Shown piece after piece: positions 24,390-32,391 of a stretch of DNA of 64,000 nucleotides; positions within the stretch are counted from its first letter, which is position 1; every line of letters begins with the position of its first letter. The stretch covers positions 5,385,001-5,449,000 of the forward strand of contig NZ_CP108518.1 in NCBI RefSeq assembly GCF_035989885.1, read 5' to 3'. This DNA comes from Streptomyces sp. NBC_01232 (lineage in GTDB: Bacteria; Actinomycetota; Actinomycetes; Streptomycetales; Streptomycetaceae). Made by a program: the position numbers and the translations under genes. The notes beneath the pieces are model-generated. The model did no database searches, was not told the origin of the DNA, and worked only from the letters and a program-made list of their open reading frames with translations.

Positions 24390-24408
24390 CCGCGGTACTG
24401 CGTGAGGC

Positions 24409-26445
24409 CTACGCCTCGGGCGCGGCCGCGACCTTGCGGGTGCGGGTGCGCTTCGGCTTGACCGGGGCCTCCTCGGCCACGGCGACGGCCTCGGTGGCGA
24501 CCGGGGCGGCCTCCGCGACCTTGCGGGTGCGGGTGCGCTTCGGCTTGACCGGGGCCTCCTCGGCCACGGCGACGGCCTCGGTGGCGACCGGGGCGGCCTC
24601 CGCGACCTTGCGGGTGCGGGTGCGCTTCGGCTTGACCGGAGCCTCCTCGACGACCGCGACGGCCTCGGCGACCGGGGTCACCGCGACGGCCGGGGTCACC
24701 GCGACGGCCGGGGCCGGCGCGGCCTTGCGGGGGCGACGGGTCGCCCGCACGGGCTCGACCAGCGGCGGCATCTGGAAGTCCGGCTCCGGGGCGGTCTCCA
24801 CGACCTTGCGGGTACGGACGCGCTTCGGCCGGACCGGAGCCTCCTCGACGACCGGGGTCACCGGGGCGGCCACGGGGGCCGGAGCCTCGACGACCGGCGC
24901 GGCCACGGGGGCCTGGACCGGCACGACGGCCGCACGGGTGCGGCGGCGGCGCGGACGGCGCGTCTCCTCGGCGGCCGGGGCAGCGGAGGCCTCGGGAGCC
25001 TGGACCGGGGTCACCGCGGCGGTGGCCTCGGCGCCCTCGGCGAGCTCCGAACCGCCCCGCGTACGGCGGCGCTGGCGCGGCGTACGGGTACGGGCGGGAC
25101 GCTCCTCGGTCACCACGGCTGCGGCCGCCGGACCGGAGCGGCCGCCACGGCCACCGCGGCCGCCGGTCTCGCCCAGGTCCTCGAGGTTCTCGGCCTTCAG
25201 GCCGGCCCGCGTGCGTTCGGCGCGCGGCAGGATGCCCTTGGTGCCGGCCGGGATGTTCAGCTGCTCGAACAGGTGCGGCGACGTGGAGTACGTCTCGACC
25301 GGGTCGTGGAAGTCCAGCTCCAGCGCCTTGTTGATCAGCTGCCAGCGAGGGATGTCGTCCCAGTCGACCAGGGTGACGGCGATGCCCTTGTTGCCCGCGC
25401 GGCCGGTGCGGCCCACGCGGTGCAGGAAGGTCTTCTCGTCCTCCGGCGTCTGGTAATTGATGACGTGGGTCACACCCTCGACATCGATACCGCGCGCGGC
25501 GACGTCGGTGCACACCAGCACGTCGACCTTGCCGTTGCGGAACGCGCGCAGGGCCTGCTCGCGCGCGCCCTGGCCCAGGTCGCCGTGGACGGCGCCCGAG
25601 GCGAAGCCGCGCTTCTCCAGCTGCTCGGCGATGTCGGCCGCCGTGCGCTTGGTGCGGCAGAAGATCATGGCGAGGCCACGGCCCTCCGCCTGCAGGATGC
25701 GGGAGACGAGCTCCGGCTTGTCCATGTTGTGCGCACGGAAGACGTGCTGCGCGATGTTGGCGACGGTCGCGCCCTCGCCGTCCTCGGAGACGGCGCGGAT
25801 GTGGGTCGGCTGCGTCATGTACCGGCGGGCCAGGCCGATGACCGCACCCGGCATGGTCGCCGAGAACAGCATCGTCTGACGCTTCGCGGGCAGGTAGGCC
25901 ATGATCTTCTCGACGTCGGGCAGGAAGCCCAGGTCGAGCATCTCGTCGGCCTCGTCCAGGACGAGCGCCTTGACCTGCGAGAGGTCGAGCTTCTTCTGGC
26001 CGGCCAGGTCGAGCAGGCGGCCCGGGGTGCCGACGATCACGTCGACGCCCTTCTTGAGCGCCTCGACCTGGGGCTCGTACGCGCGACCGCCGTATATGGC
26101 GAGGACGCGGACGTTGCGGACCTTGCCCGCGGTCAGGAGGTCGTTGGTGACCTGGGTGCACAGCTCGCGGGTCGGAACCACCACGAGGGCCTGCGGGGCG
26201 TCGGTCAGCTGCGCGGGGGTGGCGCGGCCGGCCTCGACGTCCGCCGGGACGACGACCCGCTCCAGCAGGGGAAGGCCGAAACCGAGCGTCTTGCCGGTAC
26301 CGGTCTTGGCCTGGCCGATGACGTCCGTGCCGGAAAGGGCGACGGGGAGGGTCATCTCCTGGATCGGGAAGGGGGACACAATGCCGACGGCCTCGAGGGC
26401 TTCGGCCGTCTCGGGAAAGATCCCGAGGTCTCGGAACGTAGTCAG
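24409..26445 (-). CDS. DEAD-box ATP-dependent RNA helicase with long basic repeat tail
   Basis: A 678-residue protein if translation begins at the CTG codon at 26445, which I prefer. The next in-frame start (GTG at 26379) would remove LTTFRDLGIFPETAEALEAV and with it the aromatic residue of the Q motif; AGAGG lies 7 nt before the CTG. Domain 1: Q motif PFPIQ, Walker A AKTGTGKT, VVPTRELCTQV, DEAD, SAT. Domain 2: CTDVAARGIDV and HRVGRTGRAG. From about residue 380 a tail rich in Arg, Pro, Ala and Val carries repeated RPRRRRTR and KPKRTRTRKV blocks. It should remodel RNA, with the tail giving non-specific RNA binding; related helicases act in cold adaptation or RNA decay. Confidence 0.88.
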   Translation of the reverse strand: MTTFRDLGIFPETAEALEAVGIVSPFPIQEMTLPVALSGTDVIGQAKTGTGKTLGFGLPLLERVVVPADVEAGRATPAQLTDAPQALVVVPTRELCTQVTNDLLTAGKVRNVRVLAIYGGRAYEPQVEALKKGVDVIVGTPGRLLDLAGQKKLDLSQVKALVLDEADEMLDLGFLPDVEKIMAYLPAKRQTMLFSATMPGAVIGLARRYMTQPTHIRAVSEDGEGATVANIAQHVFRAHNMDKPELVSRILQAEGRGLAMIFCRTKRTAADIAEQLEKRGFASGAVHGDLGQGAREQALRAFRNGKVDVLVCTDVAARGIDVEGVTHVINYQTPEDEKTFLHRVGRTGRAGNKGIAVTLVDWDDIPRWQLINKALELDFHDPVETYSTSPHLFEQLNIPAGTKGILPRAERTRAGLKAENLEDLGETGGRGGRGGRSGPAAAAVVTEERPARTRTPRQRRRTRGGSELAEGAEATAAVTPVQAPEASAAPAAEETRRPRRRRTRAAVVPVQAPVAAPVVEAPAPVAAPVTPVVEEAPVRPKRVRTRKVVETAPEPDFQMPPLVEPVRATRRPRKAAPAPAVAVTPAVAVTPVAEAVAVVEEAPVKPKRTRTRKVAEAAPVATEAVAVAEEAPVKPKRTRTRKVAEAAPVATEAVAVAEEAPVKPKRTRTRKVAAAPEA
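24428..24688 (-). repeat. Three 87-bp tandem repeats in the helicase tail
   Basis: Copies start at 24428, 24515 and 24602 (exact 87-bp period, 29 codons). The first two are almost identical and the third diverges. They encode EEAPVKPKRTRTRKVAEA-type units. The period keeps the frame, so copy number can change without disrupting the gene. Confidence 0.85.
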
Positions 26446-26826
26446 GGTGCTGCCTCTTCTGTGAGACGCGGCGCGAGGCGGCGAGGGGGGTCGTACCGTG
26501 CCGTGCTTGCAGTACTGCTACGTACGAAGCTGCGCGGGACCACTAGCCTTCGCTCAAGCGCATCTGCCGCTGAGGGGGCCCCTCGTGGGAGGCGGTACGC
26601 ATGAACGTACGCACCGCACCGAGGGCGGTCGGTTGGAGCCGATCGGGCCACCGACCGGGCATCCTCATTCGGATGGCCCGCCGAGTATTCGGCAGGCGCA
26701 TTACCACTGTACCTCGGAATCGCGCAGCTGTGTCGGGTGAATTCACCGGGTAGGTGCGTTTAGCTGGACAGGCAAGGTTCCGGCGTGGTGACTTGGAGGG
26801 CCATTCGGCGGGCTATTGTGCGGAGC
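26446..26826. other. Divergent region between helicase and ferritin-like genes, 381 bp
   Basis: It contains a perfect 12-bp palindrome GGTGAATTCACC at 26736-26747 and A/T-richer DNA around 26690-26760. A TATTGT -10 box at 26814-26819 ends 7 nt before the plus-strand ATG. A long untranslated leader for the helicase mRNA is possible, but I found no defined RNA fold. Confidence 0.5.
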
Positions 26827-27585
26827 ATGTCGACCGTAGAAAACGCCTCGCCCGCCGACGACAGCGCCCCCGCCGCAGCGGTGGGTATCGCCTCCCAGGA
26901 CTGGGCCGCCGCCTCTGCCTCGCCGCAGTACCGCGCCGCCGTCGTGGACCTGCTCGGCGCGCTCGCGTACGGAGAGCTCGCGGCCTTCGAGCGCCTCGCG
27001 GAGGACGCGAAGCTCGCGCCCACCCTGGACGACAAGGCCGAGCTCGCCGCGATGGCCTCCGCCGAGTTCCACCACTTCGAGCGGCTGCGGGACCGGCTCG
27101 CGGCGATCGAGGTCGAGCCCACCGCCGCCATGGAGCCCTTCGCGAAGGGCGTCGACGACTTCCACCGCCAGACCGCTCCGTCGGACTGGCTGGAGGGCCT
27201 GGTCAAGGCCTACGTCGGCGACTCCATCGCCAGTGACTTCTACCGTGAGGTCGCCTCCCACCTGGACAACGACACCCGGGCGCTCGTGCTCGGCGTGCTC
27301 GACGACACCGGCCACGGCAACTTCGCCGTGGAGAAGGTGCGCGCCGCGATCGAGGCGGACCCGCGCTGCGGCGGCCGGCTCGCGCTGTGGGCCCGCCGGC
27401 TGATGGGCGAGGCCCTCTCGCAGGCCCAGCGCGTGGTCGCCGAGCGTGACGCGCTCTCGACCATGCTGGTCGGCGGCGTCGACGGGATGGCGGCCGGCTT
27501 CGACCTGGCGGCCGTCGGCGAGATGTTCACCCGGATCACCAAGGCGCACACCAAGCGCATGGCGGCCCTCGGCCTCGCGGCCTGA
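26827..27585 (+). CDS. Ferritin-like fold protein
   Basis: A 252-residue protein. The ATG at 26827 is chosen because the TATTGT -10 box ends 7 nt upstream. The sequence is nearly all helical with ferritin-like di-iron pattern residues in the first half: AYGELAAFERLAED, then MASAEFHHFERLRDRL (ExxH). In the second half the equivalent helix (YVGDSIASDFYREV, then LDDTGHGNFAVEK) keeps Asp, Glu and His residues in less canonical spacing. Relatives include the MiaE-like tRNA hydroxylases, but no substrate can be claimed. In mycobacteria a homologue (Rv3210c) also lies next to a DEAD-box helicase gene. Confidence 0.82.
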   Translation: MSTVENASPADDSAPAAAVGIASQDWAAASASPQYRAAVVDLLGALAYGELAAFERLAEDAKLAPTLDDKAELAAMASAEFHHFERLRDRLAAIEVEPTAAMEPFAKGVDDFHRQTAPSDWLEGLVKAYVGDSIASDFYREVASHLDNDTRALVLGVLDDTGHGNFAVEKVRAAIEADPRCGGRLALWARRLMGEALSQAQRVVAERDALSTMLVGGVDGMAAGFDLAAVGEMFTRITKAHTKRMAALGLAA

Positions 27586-27598
27586 CCCGGACCGCTTC

Positions 27599-27645
27599 CG
27601 TACGTCGGCCCCGGCGCGCCGTGTGCGCGCCGGGGCCGACGTACG
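27599..27645. terminator. Strong bidirectional terminator
   Basis: Perfect 21-bp stem (27599-27619 with 27625-27645) around CGTGT, between the ferritin-like gene and a convergent small membrane-protein gene. Confidence 0.82.
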
Positions 27646-27698
27646 CGGTTCAGGGGCTTGCGAGCCCTGCAGCGGCCTGCAGGGGGCGCAGTCAGGGG

Positions 27699-28001
27699 TC
27701 ACCCCCGCGACGGGAGCGAAAACGGAGTCCTGTGGGACGGCCTGCGGGGCCCTGCGGCCGGACGGAGCAGCAAGGACAGGACCACCGCCGACACCAGCAG
27801 GCCGCCGATGAGGGTCGCGGTCAGGGTGTTGTGCCCGGGGCCGAGCGCGAAGTGCGTGAGATACGCCCCGAACAGCGCCCCCAGCACCCCGCTGACCAGC
27901 ACCACTCTGCGGGAAGGCAACCGGCGTGCGAGCACTCGGGCGGCTGTCGCGGACAGGGCGAGGCCCAGGAGCGCGGAGCCGAGCACTTCCAACAGCAGCA
28001 T
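27699..28001 (-). CDS. Small three-helix membrane protein
   Basis: A 100-residue protein. The ATG at 28001 is chosen for GGGAGAG 5 nt upstream. Three hydrophobic segments are visible: LLLEVLGSALLGLALSATAA, VVLVSGVLGALFGAYLTHFA and LTATLIGGLLVSAVVLSLLL. The middle one contains small-residue packing motifs (GxxxG-like), and the whole resembles transglycosylase-associated/GlsB-type small membrane proteins, though I am not certain. The C-terminus is short, basic and Pro/Arg-rich. Function is unknown. Confidence 0.68.
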   Translation of the reverse strand: MLLLEVLGSALLGLALSATAARVLARRLPSRRVVLVSGVLGALFGAYLTHFALGPGHNTLTATLIGGLLVSAVVLSLLLRPAAGPRRPSHRTPFSLPSRG

Positions 28002-28067
28002 GTGGTCTCTCCCATACGTCAGGGCAAACCGGGTCACTGCGGTCCTACCCGAAGCGGAAGAAACAGA

Positions 28068-28099
28068 AACGGCCCGGTGGGATCAACCACCGGGCCGTT
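28068..28099 (-). terminator. Intrinsic terminator after the DUF3107 gene
   Basis: A 13-bp stem (28068-28080 with 28087-28099). On the minus strand it is followed by TTTCTGTTTCTT, one of the few true U-tracts in this window. Confidence 0.85.
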
Positions 28100-28110
28100 C
28101 AGCACAGTTC

Positions 28111-28338
28111 TCAGAGCGCGCCGAAGCCCACCTTGCGCACGCTCGGCTCGCCCAGGTCGACATACGACAGGCGGTCGGACGGCACCAGGACCTTGCGGCC
28201 CTTGTTGTCGGTGAGGCTCAGCAGCGGCGCGGTGCCGGACAGCGCGGCGGTGACGATGCGCTCCAGCTCCTCGGCGCTCAGGTCGCTCTCCAGCACGATC
28301 TCCCGGGGTGCGTGCTGCACGCCGATCTTGACCTCCAC
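28111..28338 (-). CDS. DUF3107 family protein
   Basis: A 75-residue protein: MEVKIGVQHAPREIVLESDL at the start, then a helix (AEELERIVTAALSG) and two strands (LLSLTDNKGRKVLVPSDRLS, YVDLGE). It matches the small actinobacterial DUF3107 family (TB9.4/Rv3208A in Mycobacterium tuberculosis), whose function is unknown. A TetR gene lies directly upstream on the same strand, as in mycobacteria, so the two may be functionally linked. Confidence 0.9.
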   Translation of the reverse strand: MEVKIGVQHAPREIVLESDLSAEELERIVTAALSGTAPLLSLTDNKGRKVLVPSDRLSYVDLGEPSVRKVGFGAL

Positions 28339-28467
28339 GGCTATGTCCCTCCGACGATCCGGTTCGCGCGATCAGCCGCGCCGTACGCGGTCCACATTAG
28401 CCCGGTGAGGGGACGCGGACCGCGCAGAGCGGACACGCTCGCAGCGAACACGGGCCGTAACGGCCCC

Positions 28468-29106
28468 TCAGGCCTCCGTGCCGTGCAGCGGGAAGCCCGC
28501 GATACCGCGCCAGGCCAGCGAGGTCAGCAGGCCGACCGCAGTCTCGCGGGCGACCGGGCTCTCGCTGGAGAGCCAGTAGCGGGCCACGACCTGCGAGACC
28601 CCGCCCAGGCCCACGGCCAGCAGCATCGACTCGTCCTTGGACAGGCCGGTGTCCTCGGCGATCACGTCGGAGATGGCCTCGGCGCACTGGAGCGAGACGC
28701 GGTCGACGCGCTCGCGCACCGCCGGCTCGTTCGTGAGGTCCGACTCGAAGACCAGCCGGAAGGCGCCGCCCTCCTCCTCCACGTACGCGAAGTAGGCGTC
28801 CATCGTGGCCGCCACGCGCAGCTTGTTGTCGGTCGTCGACGCGAGGGCGGTGCGCACGGCGAGCAGCAGGGCCTCGCAGTGCTGGTCCAGCAGCGCCAGG
28901 TAAAGGTCCAGCTTGCCCGGGAAGTGCTGGTAGAGCACCGGCTTGCTCACGCCGGCCCGCTCGGCGATGTCGTCCATCGCCGCAGCGTGGTACCCCTGCG
29001 CGACGAAGACTTCCTGGGCCGCGCCCAGCAGCTGGTTGCGCCGGGCTCGGCGCGGCAGTCGCGTGCCCCGCGGACGCGCTGCCTCGGTCTGCTCGATGGC
29101 TGTCAC
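28468..29106 (-). CDS. TetR/AcrR-family transcriptional regulator
   Basis: A 212-residue protein. The GTG at 29106 has GGGAGG 5 nt upstream. The N-terminal helix-turn-helix domain (about 20-70) is RRNQLLGAAQEVFVAQGYHA, then AAMDDIAERAGVSKPVLYQH and FPGKLDLYLALLD. The rest is an all-helical ligand/dimer domain with no membrane segment. The ligand is unknown. A perfect palindrome TTCGGT-A-ACCGAA lies 60-72 bp upstream, a good candidate for its own operator. The mycobacterial homologue is Rv3208. Confidence 0.92.
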   Translation of the reverse strand: MTAIEQTEAARPRGTRLPRRARRNQLLGAAQEVFVAQGYHAAAMDDIAERAGVSKPVLYQHFPGKLDLYLALLDQHCEALLLAVRTALASTTDNKLRVAATMDAYFAYVEEEGGAFRLVFESDLTNEPAVRERVDRVSLQCAEAISDVIAEDTGLSKDESMLLAVGLGGVSQVVARYWLSSESPVARETAVGLLTSLAWRGIAGFPLHGTEA

Positions 29107-29165
29107 GCCGCCTCCCACTTTCTCTAAGAACACAGTGCGCTCTGCGCCGCGCCGCCATCGTACTT

Positions 29166-29178
29166 TTCGGTAACCGAA
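29166..29178. promoter_or_regulatory. Palindromic operator candidate for the TetR regulator
   Basis: TTCGGT-A-ACCGAA, perfect 6-bp arms, in the A/T-richer promoter region upstream of the TetR gene. Confidence 0.5.
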
Positions 29179-29278
29179 TCTGGAGGGTTCAAGCCGACTT
29201 TTCTCGCGGTACGGACGGCCCGGAGGCGCTGGTCAGCGGTTTGATCAGCGGTTTGACCGGCGGTCGGCCGGCTGCGGG

Positions 29279-29494
29279 TCAGCGGTAGTCGTCCTCGTCC
29301 AGCGGGACCACCCGCGCCTGCTCGACGGCATCGCCGTCCGTGGCCTCGCCCGCCGTGCGATCGGTGATCGGGTCGTCCTCGTCCGGCCGGAGATCGGCCA
29401 GCTGCTCCGCCACATCCGCCTCGGGCGCCTCAGGATCGAGGGATTCCGGAAACTGCTCCCGGAAGGTGTCCGGCTCCGCAGGGTCGACAGTCAT
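29279..29494 (-). CDS. Small acidic hypothetical protein
   Basis: A 71-residue protein, ATG start with GGGGAG 5 nt upstream. It is very acidic and almost free of hydrophobic runs (EQFPESLDPEAPEADVAEQL, then ADLRPDEDDPITDR), so probably disordered. No family is recognised. It lies between the TetR gene and a divergent hydrolase gene. The good ribosome binding site and codon pattern support a real gene. Confidence 0.72.
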   Translation of the reverse strand: MTVDPAEPDTFREQFPESLDPEAPEADVAEQLADLRPDEDDPITDRTAGEATDGDAVEQARVVPLDEDDYR

Positions 29495-29614
29495 GCCGCT
29501 CCCCTCGCTTCCTTGTGCTCACTTACGAGCCTAGGAGGATCGCGGATGCACCGCTATAGGGATCCGGCCCGTGTCTGTGACGGCGAACACAAGAGGAGGA
29601 GCGTGATCGTCTCG

Positions 29615-29620
29615 TAACAT
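29615..29620 (+). promoter_or_regulatory. -10 box (TAACAT), near-leaderless start
   Basis: TAACAT ends 7 nt before the ATG at 29628; no ribosome binding site is adjacent. Confidence 0.5.
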
Positions 29621-29627
29621 TGCCCGC

Positions 29628-30623
29628 ATGTCTTCGACCGAGCTGCCTGGCGTACGCTCCACCGCCGAGCCGTCCTCCCAGGTGGGAGCCGTTCGGCTGG
29701 CCGAAGGGGAGCAGCTGCGCACCGTCGCGCTGCCCGGGCTGGAGCTGGCCGTCCGGGACCGCCCACCCCTGCGCACGGGCCTTGCGCCCGCGCTTTTCGT
29801 GCACGGACTCGGCGGTTCCTCCCAGAACTGGTCGGCCCTCATGGAGCAGCTGGCCGGCACCGTCGACGGCGAGGCCCTGGACCTGCCGGGCTTCGGCTGG
29901 TCCCCGCCGCCCGCCGACCGCAACTACTCCGTCACGGCCTTCGCACGCGCCGTCATCCGGCACCTCGACGCCGCGGACCGCGGCCCGGTCCACCTCTTCG
30001 GGAACTCCCTCGGCGGCGCCGTCTCCACCCGCGTCGCGGCCGTCCGGCCCGACCTCGTACGCACCCTGACCCTGGTCTCGCCCGCCCTGCCCGAACTGCG
30101 CGTGCAGAGGTCGGCCGTGCCGACCGCGCTGCTCGCCGTGCCCGGGGTGGCCGCACTCTTCAGCCGGATGACGCAGGGGCTCAGCGCCGAGCAGCGCACC
30201 CGGGGGGTGACGGCCCTCTGCTACGGAGACCCCTCCCGGGTGACGCCCGAGGGATTCCGCAACGCCGTCGAGGAGATGGAGCGGCGGATGGCCCTGCCGT
30301 ACTTCTGGGACGCGATGACCCGGTCCTCGCGCGGCATCGTCGATGCCTATACCCTCGGCGGCCAGCACGGACTGTGGCGGCAGGCGCAGCGGGTTCTCGC
30401 ACCCTCCCTCCTGGTCTACGGTGGCCGGGACCAATTGGTCTCGTACCGCTTGGCGCACAAGGCGGCCTCGGCGTACCGGGGTTCGCGGCTGCTGTGTCTG
30501 CCCGAGGCCGGACACGTGGCGATGATGGAGTACCCCGAGGTGGTTGCCGCCGCCTTCCGGGAGCTGTTGAGCGACACCGGGACGGGCGAGAGTGACCGAT
30601 ATACCGAAGACGGCAGAGGCTGA
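29628..30623 (+). CDS. Alpha/beta-fold hydrolase
   Basis: A 331-residue protein. Triad: nucleophile Ser in HLFGNSLGGAVS, acid in VYGGRDQLVS, His in LPEAGHVAMME; oxyanion strand FVHGLGGSSQNW. A cap domain lies around residues 170-250. It lacks a signal peptide. In mycobacteria the equivalent region contains lipV (Rv3203), so a lipase/esterase role is plausible but not shown. Its stop is 5 bp before the DUF3152 gene start, so the two are probably co-transcribed. Confidence 0.87.
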   Translation: MSSTELPGVRSTAEPSSQVGAVRLAEGEQLRTVALPGLELAVRDRPPLRTGLAPALFVHGLGGSSQNWSALMEQLAGTVDGEALDLPGFGWSPPPADRNYSVTAFARAVIRHLDAADRGPVHLFGNSLGGAVSTRVAAVRPDLVRTLTLVSPALPELRVQRSAVPTALLAVPGVAALFSRMTQGLSAEQRTRGVTALCYGDPSRVTPEGFRNAVEEMERRMALPYFWDAMTRSSRGIVDAYTLGGQHGLWRQAQRVLAPSLLVYGGRDQLVSYRLAHKAASAYRGSRLLCLPEAGHVAMMEYPEVVAAAFRELLSDTGTGESDRYTEDGRG

Positions 30624-30628
30624 GGACC

Positions 30629-32041
30629 GTGGGACGACATAGTCGCAAGGCCTCCGCTCCGGCGCCCGCTCCGGCCCCCGCGCGGCCGCAGCCGGAGCCC
30701 GAGCCGCTGCCGTACGAGGAACCGCCCGCCGCCTACTGGCCCGAACCGACCGTCACCCACGACGGGTACGCGTCGGCACAGGACCGGTCCTTCGCCGACG
30801 CGCGGACCGGGGGGCACCCCCAGCAGTACGAGTCCGGCGGCGCCTGGGGGACCGGCCCCGACGCCGTGTACGGGGACTGGCACGGGGTGCGGCGCCCCTA
30901 CGGCGCCAACGCCGGCGGGCCGCCCGCCGACTTCCTGGACTCCGGCACCCCGGCCTACGGCACCCCCGCGGTGGGGTTCCCGCAGGTCGGCCCGACACCG
31001 CCGTACGCCTCCGGCCCCGTGCCGACGGCCGGCCCCGACCCCGTCACGTCCACCGGGTCCCACCGCCGCGTGCCCGGGCCGCGCAAGCCCGTCGATCCCG
31101 TCGGTCCAGTAGGTCCCGTCCTTCCCGAAGGACCGGCCGGGCCGGACGGTCCCTCGGGGTCCGCCGGCGCCGACGAGGAGGCGCCCGGCTCCAGCCGCGG
31201 CTCGAAGGTCCGTACGTACACCGGCATGGCCGCCGCGGCCGTCACCACCGTCCTCGCCGTGGTCGTCGCGGGCCAGGTCATCACCGAGGGCGACGGCGCC
31301 CGGATCGGCGCGCAGCCCGCCTCCGGCGACAGCCGTACCGGCGAGGCCGCCTCCCGCTCGGACGACCGTCCGACGCCGCCGCAGGCCGCCGTGCCGGCCG
31401 GGCCCGCGGCGCCGTCCGCCGTCGCGCCGCCGCCGGAGCTGACGTACGAGCAGAAGATGGCGGAGCAGCTGCCGATCGACGCGAAGCTCGCCGGTCCCGG
31501 GACCTTCGACACCGTGCCCGGTGTGGCCAAGGCCCCCGGCAAGGGCAAGCTGGTGCGCTACCGGGTCGACACCGAGCAGGGCCTGGGCCTGGACCCGCAG
31601 CTCTTCGCCGAGGCCGTCCACCGCACCCTCAACGACCCGCGCAGCTGGGCCCACGGGGGTGCCATGACCTTCGAGCGGGTACCGGGCGGCGAGGCCGATT
31701 TCGTGATCACCCTGGCCAGTCCCGGGACCACCGGGGTCTGGTGCGCCAAGTCCGACCTGGACACCACCGTCGACAACGTCTCCTGCGACTCCGCCTCGAC
31801 CGAGCGCGTGATGATCAACGCGTTCCGGTGGGCGCAGGGCTCCGCGACGTACGGACCGGACCAGATGTTCGCCTACCGGCAGATGCTCATCAACCACGAG
31901 GTCGGCCACCGGCTCGGACACGGGCACGTGAACTGCCGCACGCCGGGCGCGCTCGCGCCGATCATGCAGCAGCAGACCAAGTCCCTCGACATCAACGGAG
32001 TCCAGTGCAAGGCCAACCCGTGGGTGCACCCCGGTAGTTGA
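30629..32041 (+). CDS. DUF3152 membrane-anchored metalloprotease-like protein
   Basis: A 470-residue protein, GTG start. The first 195 residues are a Pro/Tyr/Gly-rich cytoplasmic arm. One membrane helix follows (about 200-220, MAAAAVTTVLAVVVAGQVI), then a linker and the extracytoplasmic DUF3152 domain (about 275-468). That domain contains MLINHEVGHRLGHGHVNC, an HExxHxxGxxH zinc-binding arrangement in which HEVGH aligns with the HExxH core, typical of metzincin-like metalloproteases. Two further Cys suggest disulfides. The usual catalytic Glu is present. Substrate unknown. The mycobacterial homologue is Rv3207c. Confidence 0.87.
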   Translation: MGRHSRKASAPAPAPAPARPQPEPEPLPYEEPPAAYWPEPTVTHDGYASAQDRSFADARTGGHPQQYESGGAWGTGPDAVYGDWHGVRRPYGANAGGPPADFLDSGTPAYGTPAVGFPQVGPTPPYASGPVPTAGPDPVTSTGSHRRVPGPRKPVDPVGPVGPVLPEGPAGPDGPSGSAGADEEAPGSSRGSKVRTYTGMAAAAVTTVLAVVVAGQVITEGDGARIGAQPASGDSRTGEAASRSDDRPTPPQAAVPAGPAAPSAVAPPPELTYEQKMAEQLPIDAKLAGPGTFDTVPGVAKAPGKGKLVRYRVDTEQGLGLDPQLFAEAVHRTLNDPRSWAHGGAMTFERVPGGEADFVITLASPGTTGVWCAKSDLDTTVDNVSCDSASTERVMINAFRWAQGSATYGPDQMFAYRQMLINHEVGHRLGHGHVNCRTPGALAPIMQQQTKSLDINGVQCKANPWVHPGS

Positions 32042-32052
32042 CCAGCGCGGCC

Positions 32053-32083
32053 GGGTCCCCGCCCGCCGGCCGGGCGGGGACCC
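32053..32083 (+). terminator. Terminator after the DUF3152 gene
   Basis: Perfect 13-bp stem (32053-32065 with 32071-32083) around CCGGC, starting 12 bp after the stop codon. Confidence 0.78.
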
Positions 32084-32123
32084 GCGTTGACAATCCGTCC
32101 GATCATCGGCAATCGTTCTCCGC

Positions 32124-32219
32124 ATGTCGCACCACCACACCATGACCGCGAGCGCCGCCATTGAGCTGGCGCTGCTTGGTGTGACCGCGCACAGCGTGGC
32201 CGACATCCTCTGTCGCTGA
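32124..32219 (+). CDS. Putative 31-residue leader peptide upstream of the ABC transporter
   Basis: ATG at 32124, TGA at 32217-32219. The peptide starts MSHHHTMTASAAIELALLG and ends SVADILCR. Its codons include three consecutive His codons near the start and a terminal Cys-Arg pair. It lies after the DUF3152 terminator and before an intrinsic-terminator-like hairpin (32259-32294) that precedes the transporter genes. That arrangement is typical of ribosome-controlled attenuation. A weak ribosome binding site lowers confidence, and the peptide could also be a chance ORF. Confidence 0.55.
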   Translation: MSHHHTMTASAAIELALLGVTAHSVADILCR

Positions 32220-32258
32220 GCCTGCCCGCAAGCGCCGCGACCCTTTTCGAGTTCCTTC

Positions 32259-32300
32259 GCCGCGCCCGGGTGTACGTACGCCCGCAGGCGCGGCTTTCTC
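32259..32300 (+). terminator. Attenuator-like hairpin before the ABC transporter operon
   Basis: Outer stem GCCGCGCC (32259-32266) with GGCGCGGC (32287-32294). Inner stem CGGGTG (32267-32272) with CGCCCG (32279-32284, one G-U pair) around TACGTA. It is followed by TTTCTC. It lies 40 bp after the leader ORF stop and 92 bp before the first transporter start. Confidence 0.6.
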
Positions 32301-32391
32301 ATGCTCCGGTGCCGGATCCGGCACCGTCGTCGACCGCTGCCCCTCGCGTGGCCCTTCCGCCCTTCCTTCACGCCGAGAGGTCAACACACCC

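Noticed and set aside
24428..24688. Possible CRISPR array (regular 87-bp repeats)
   Set aside because: The repeats are contiguous, without spacers, multiple of three, and in frame in the helicase gene.
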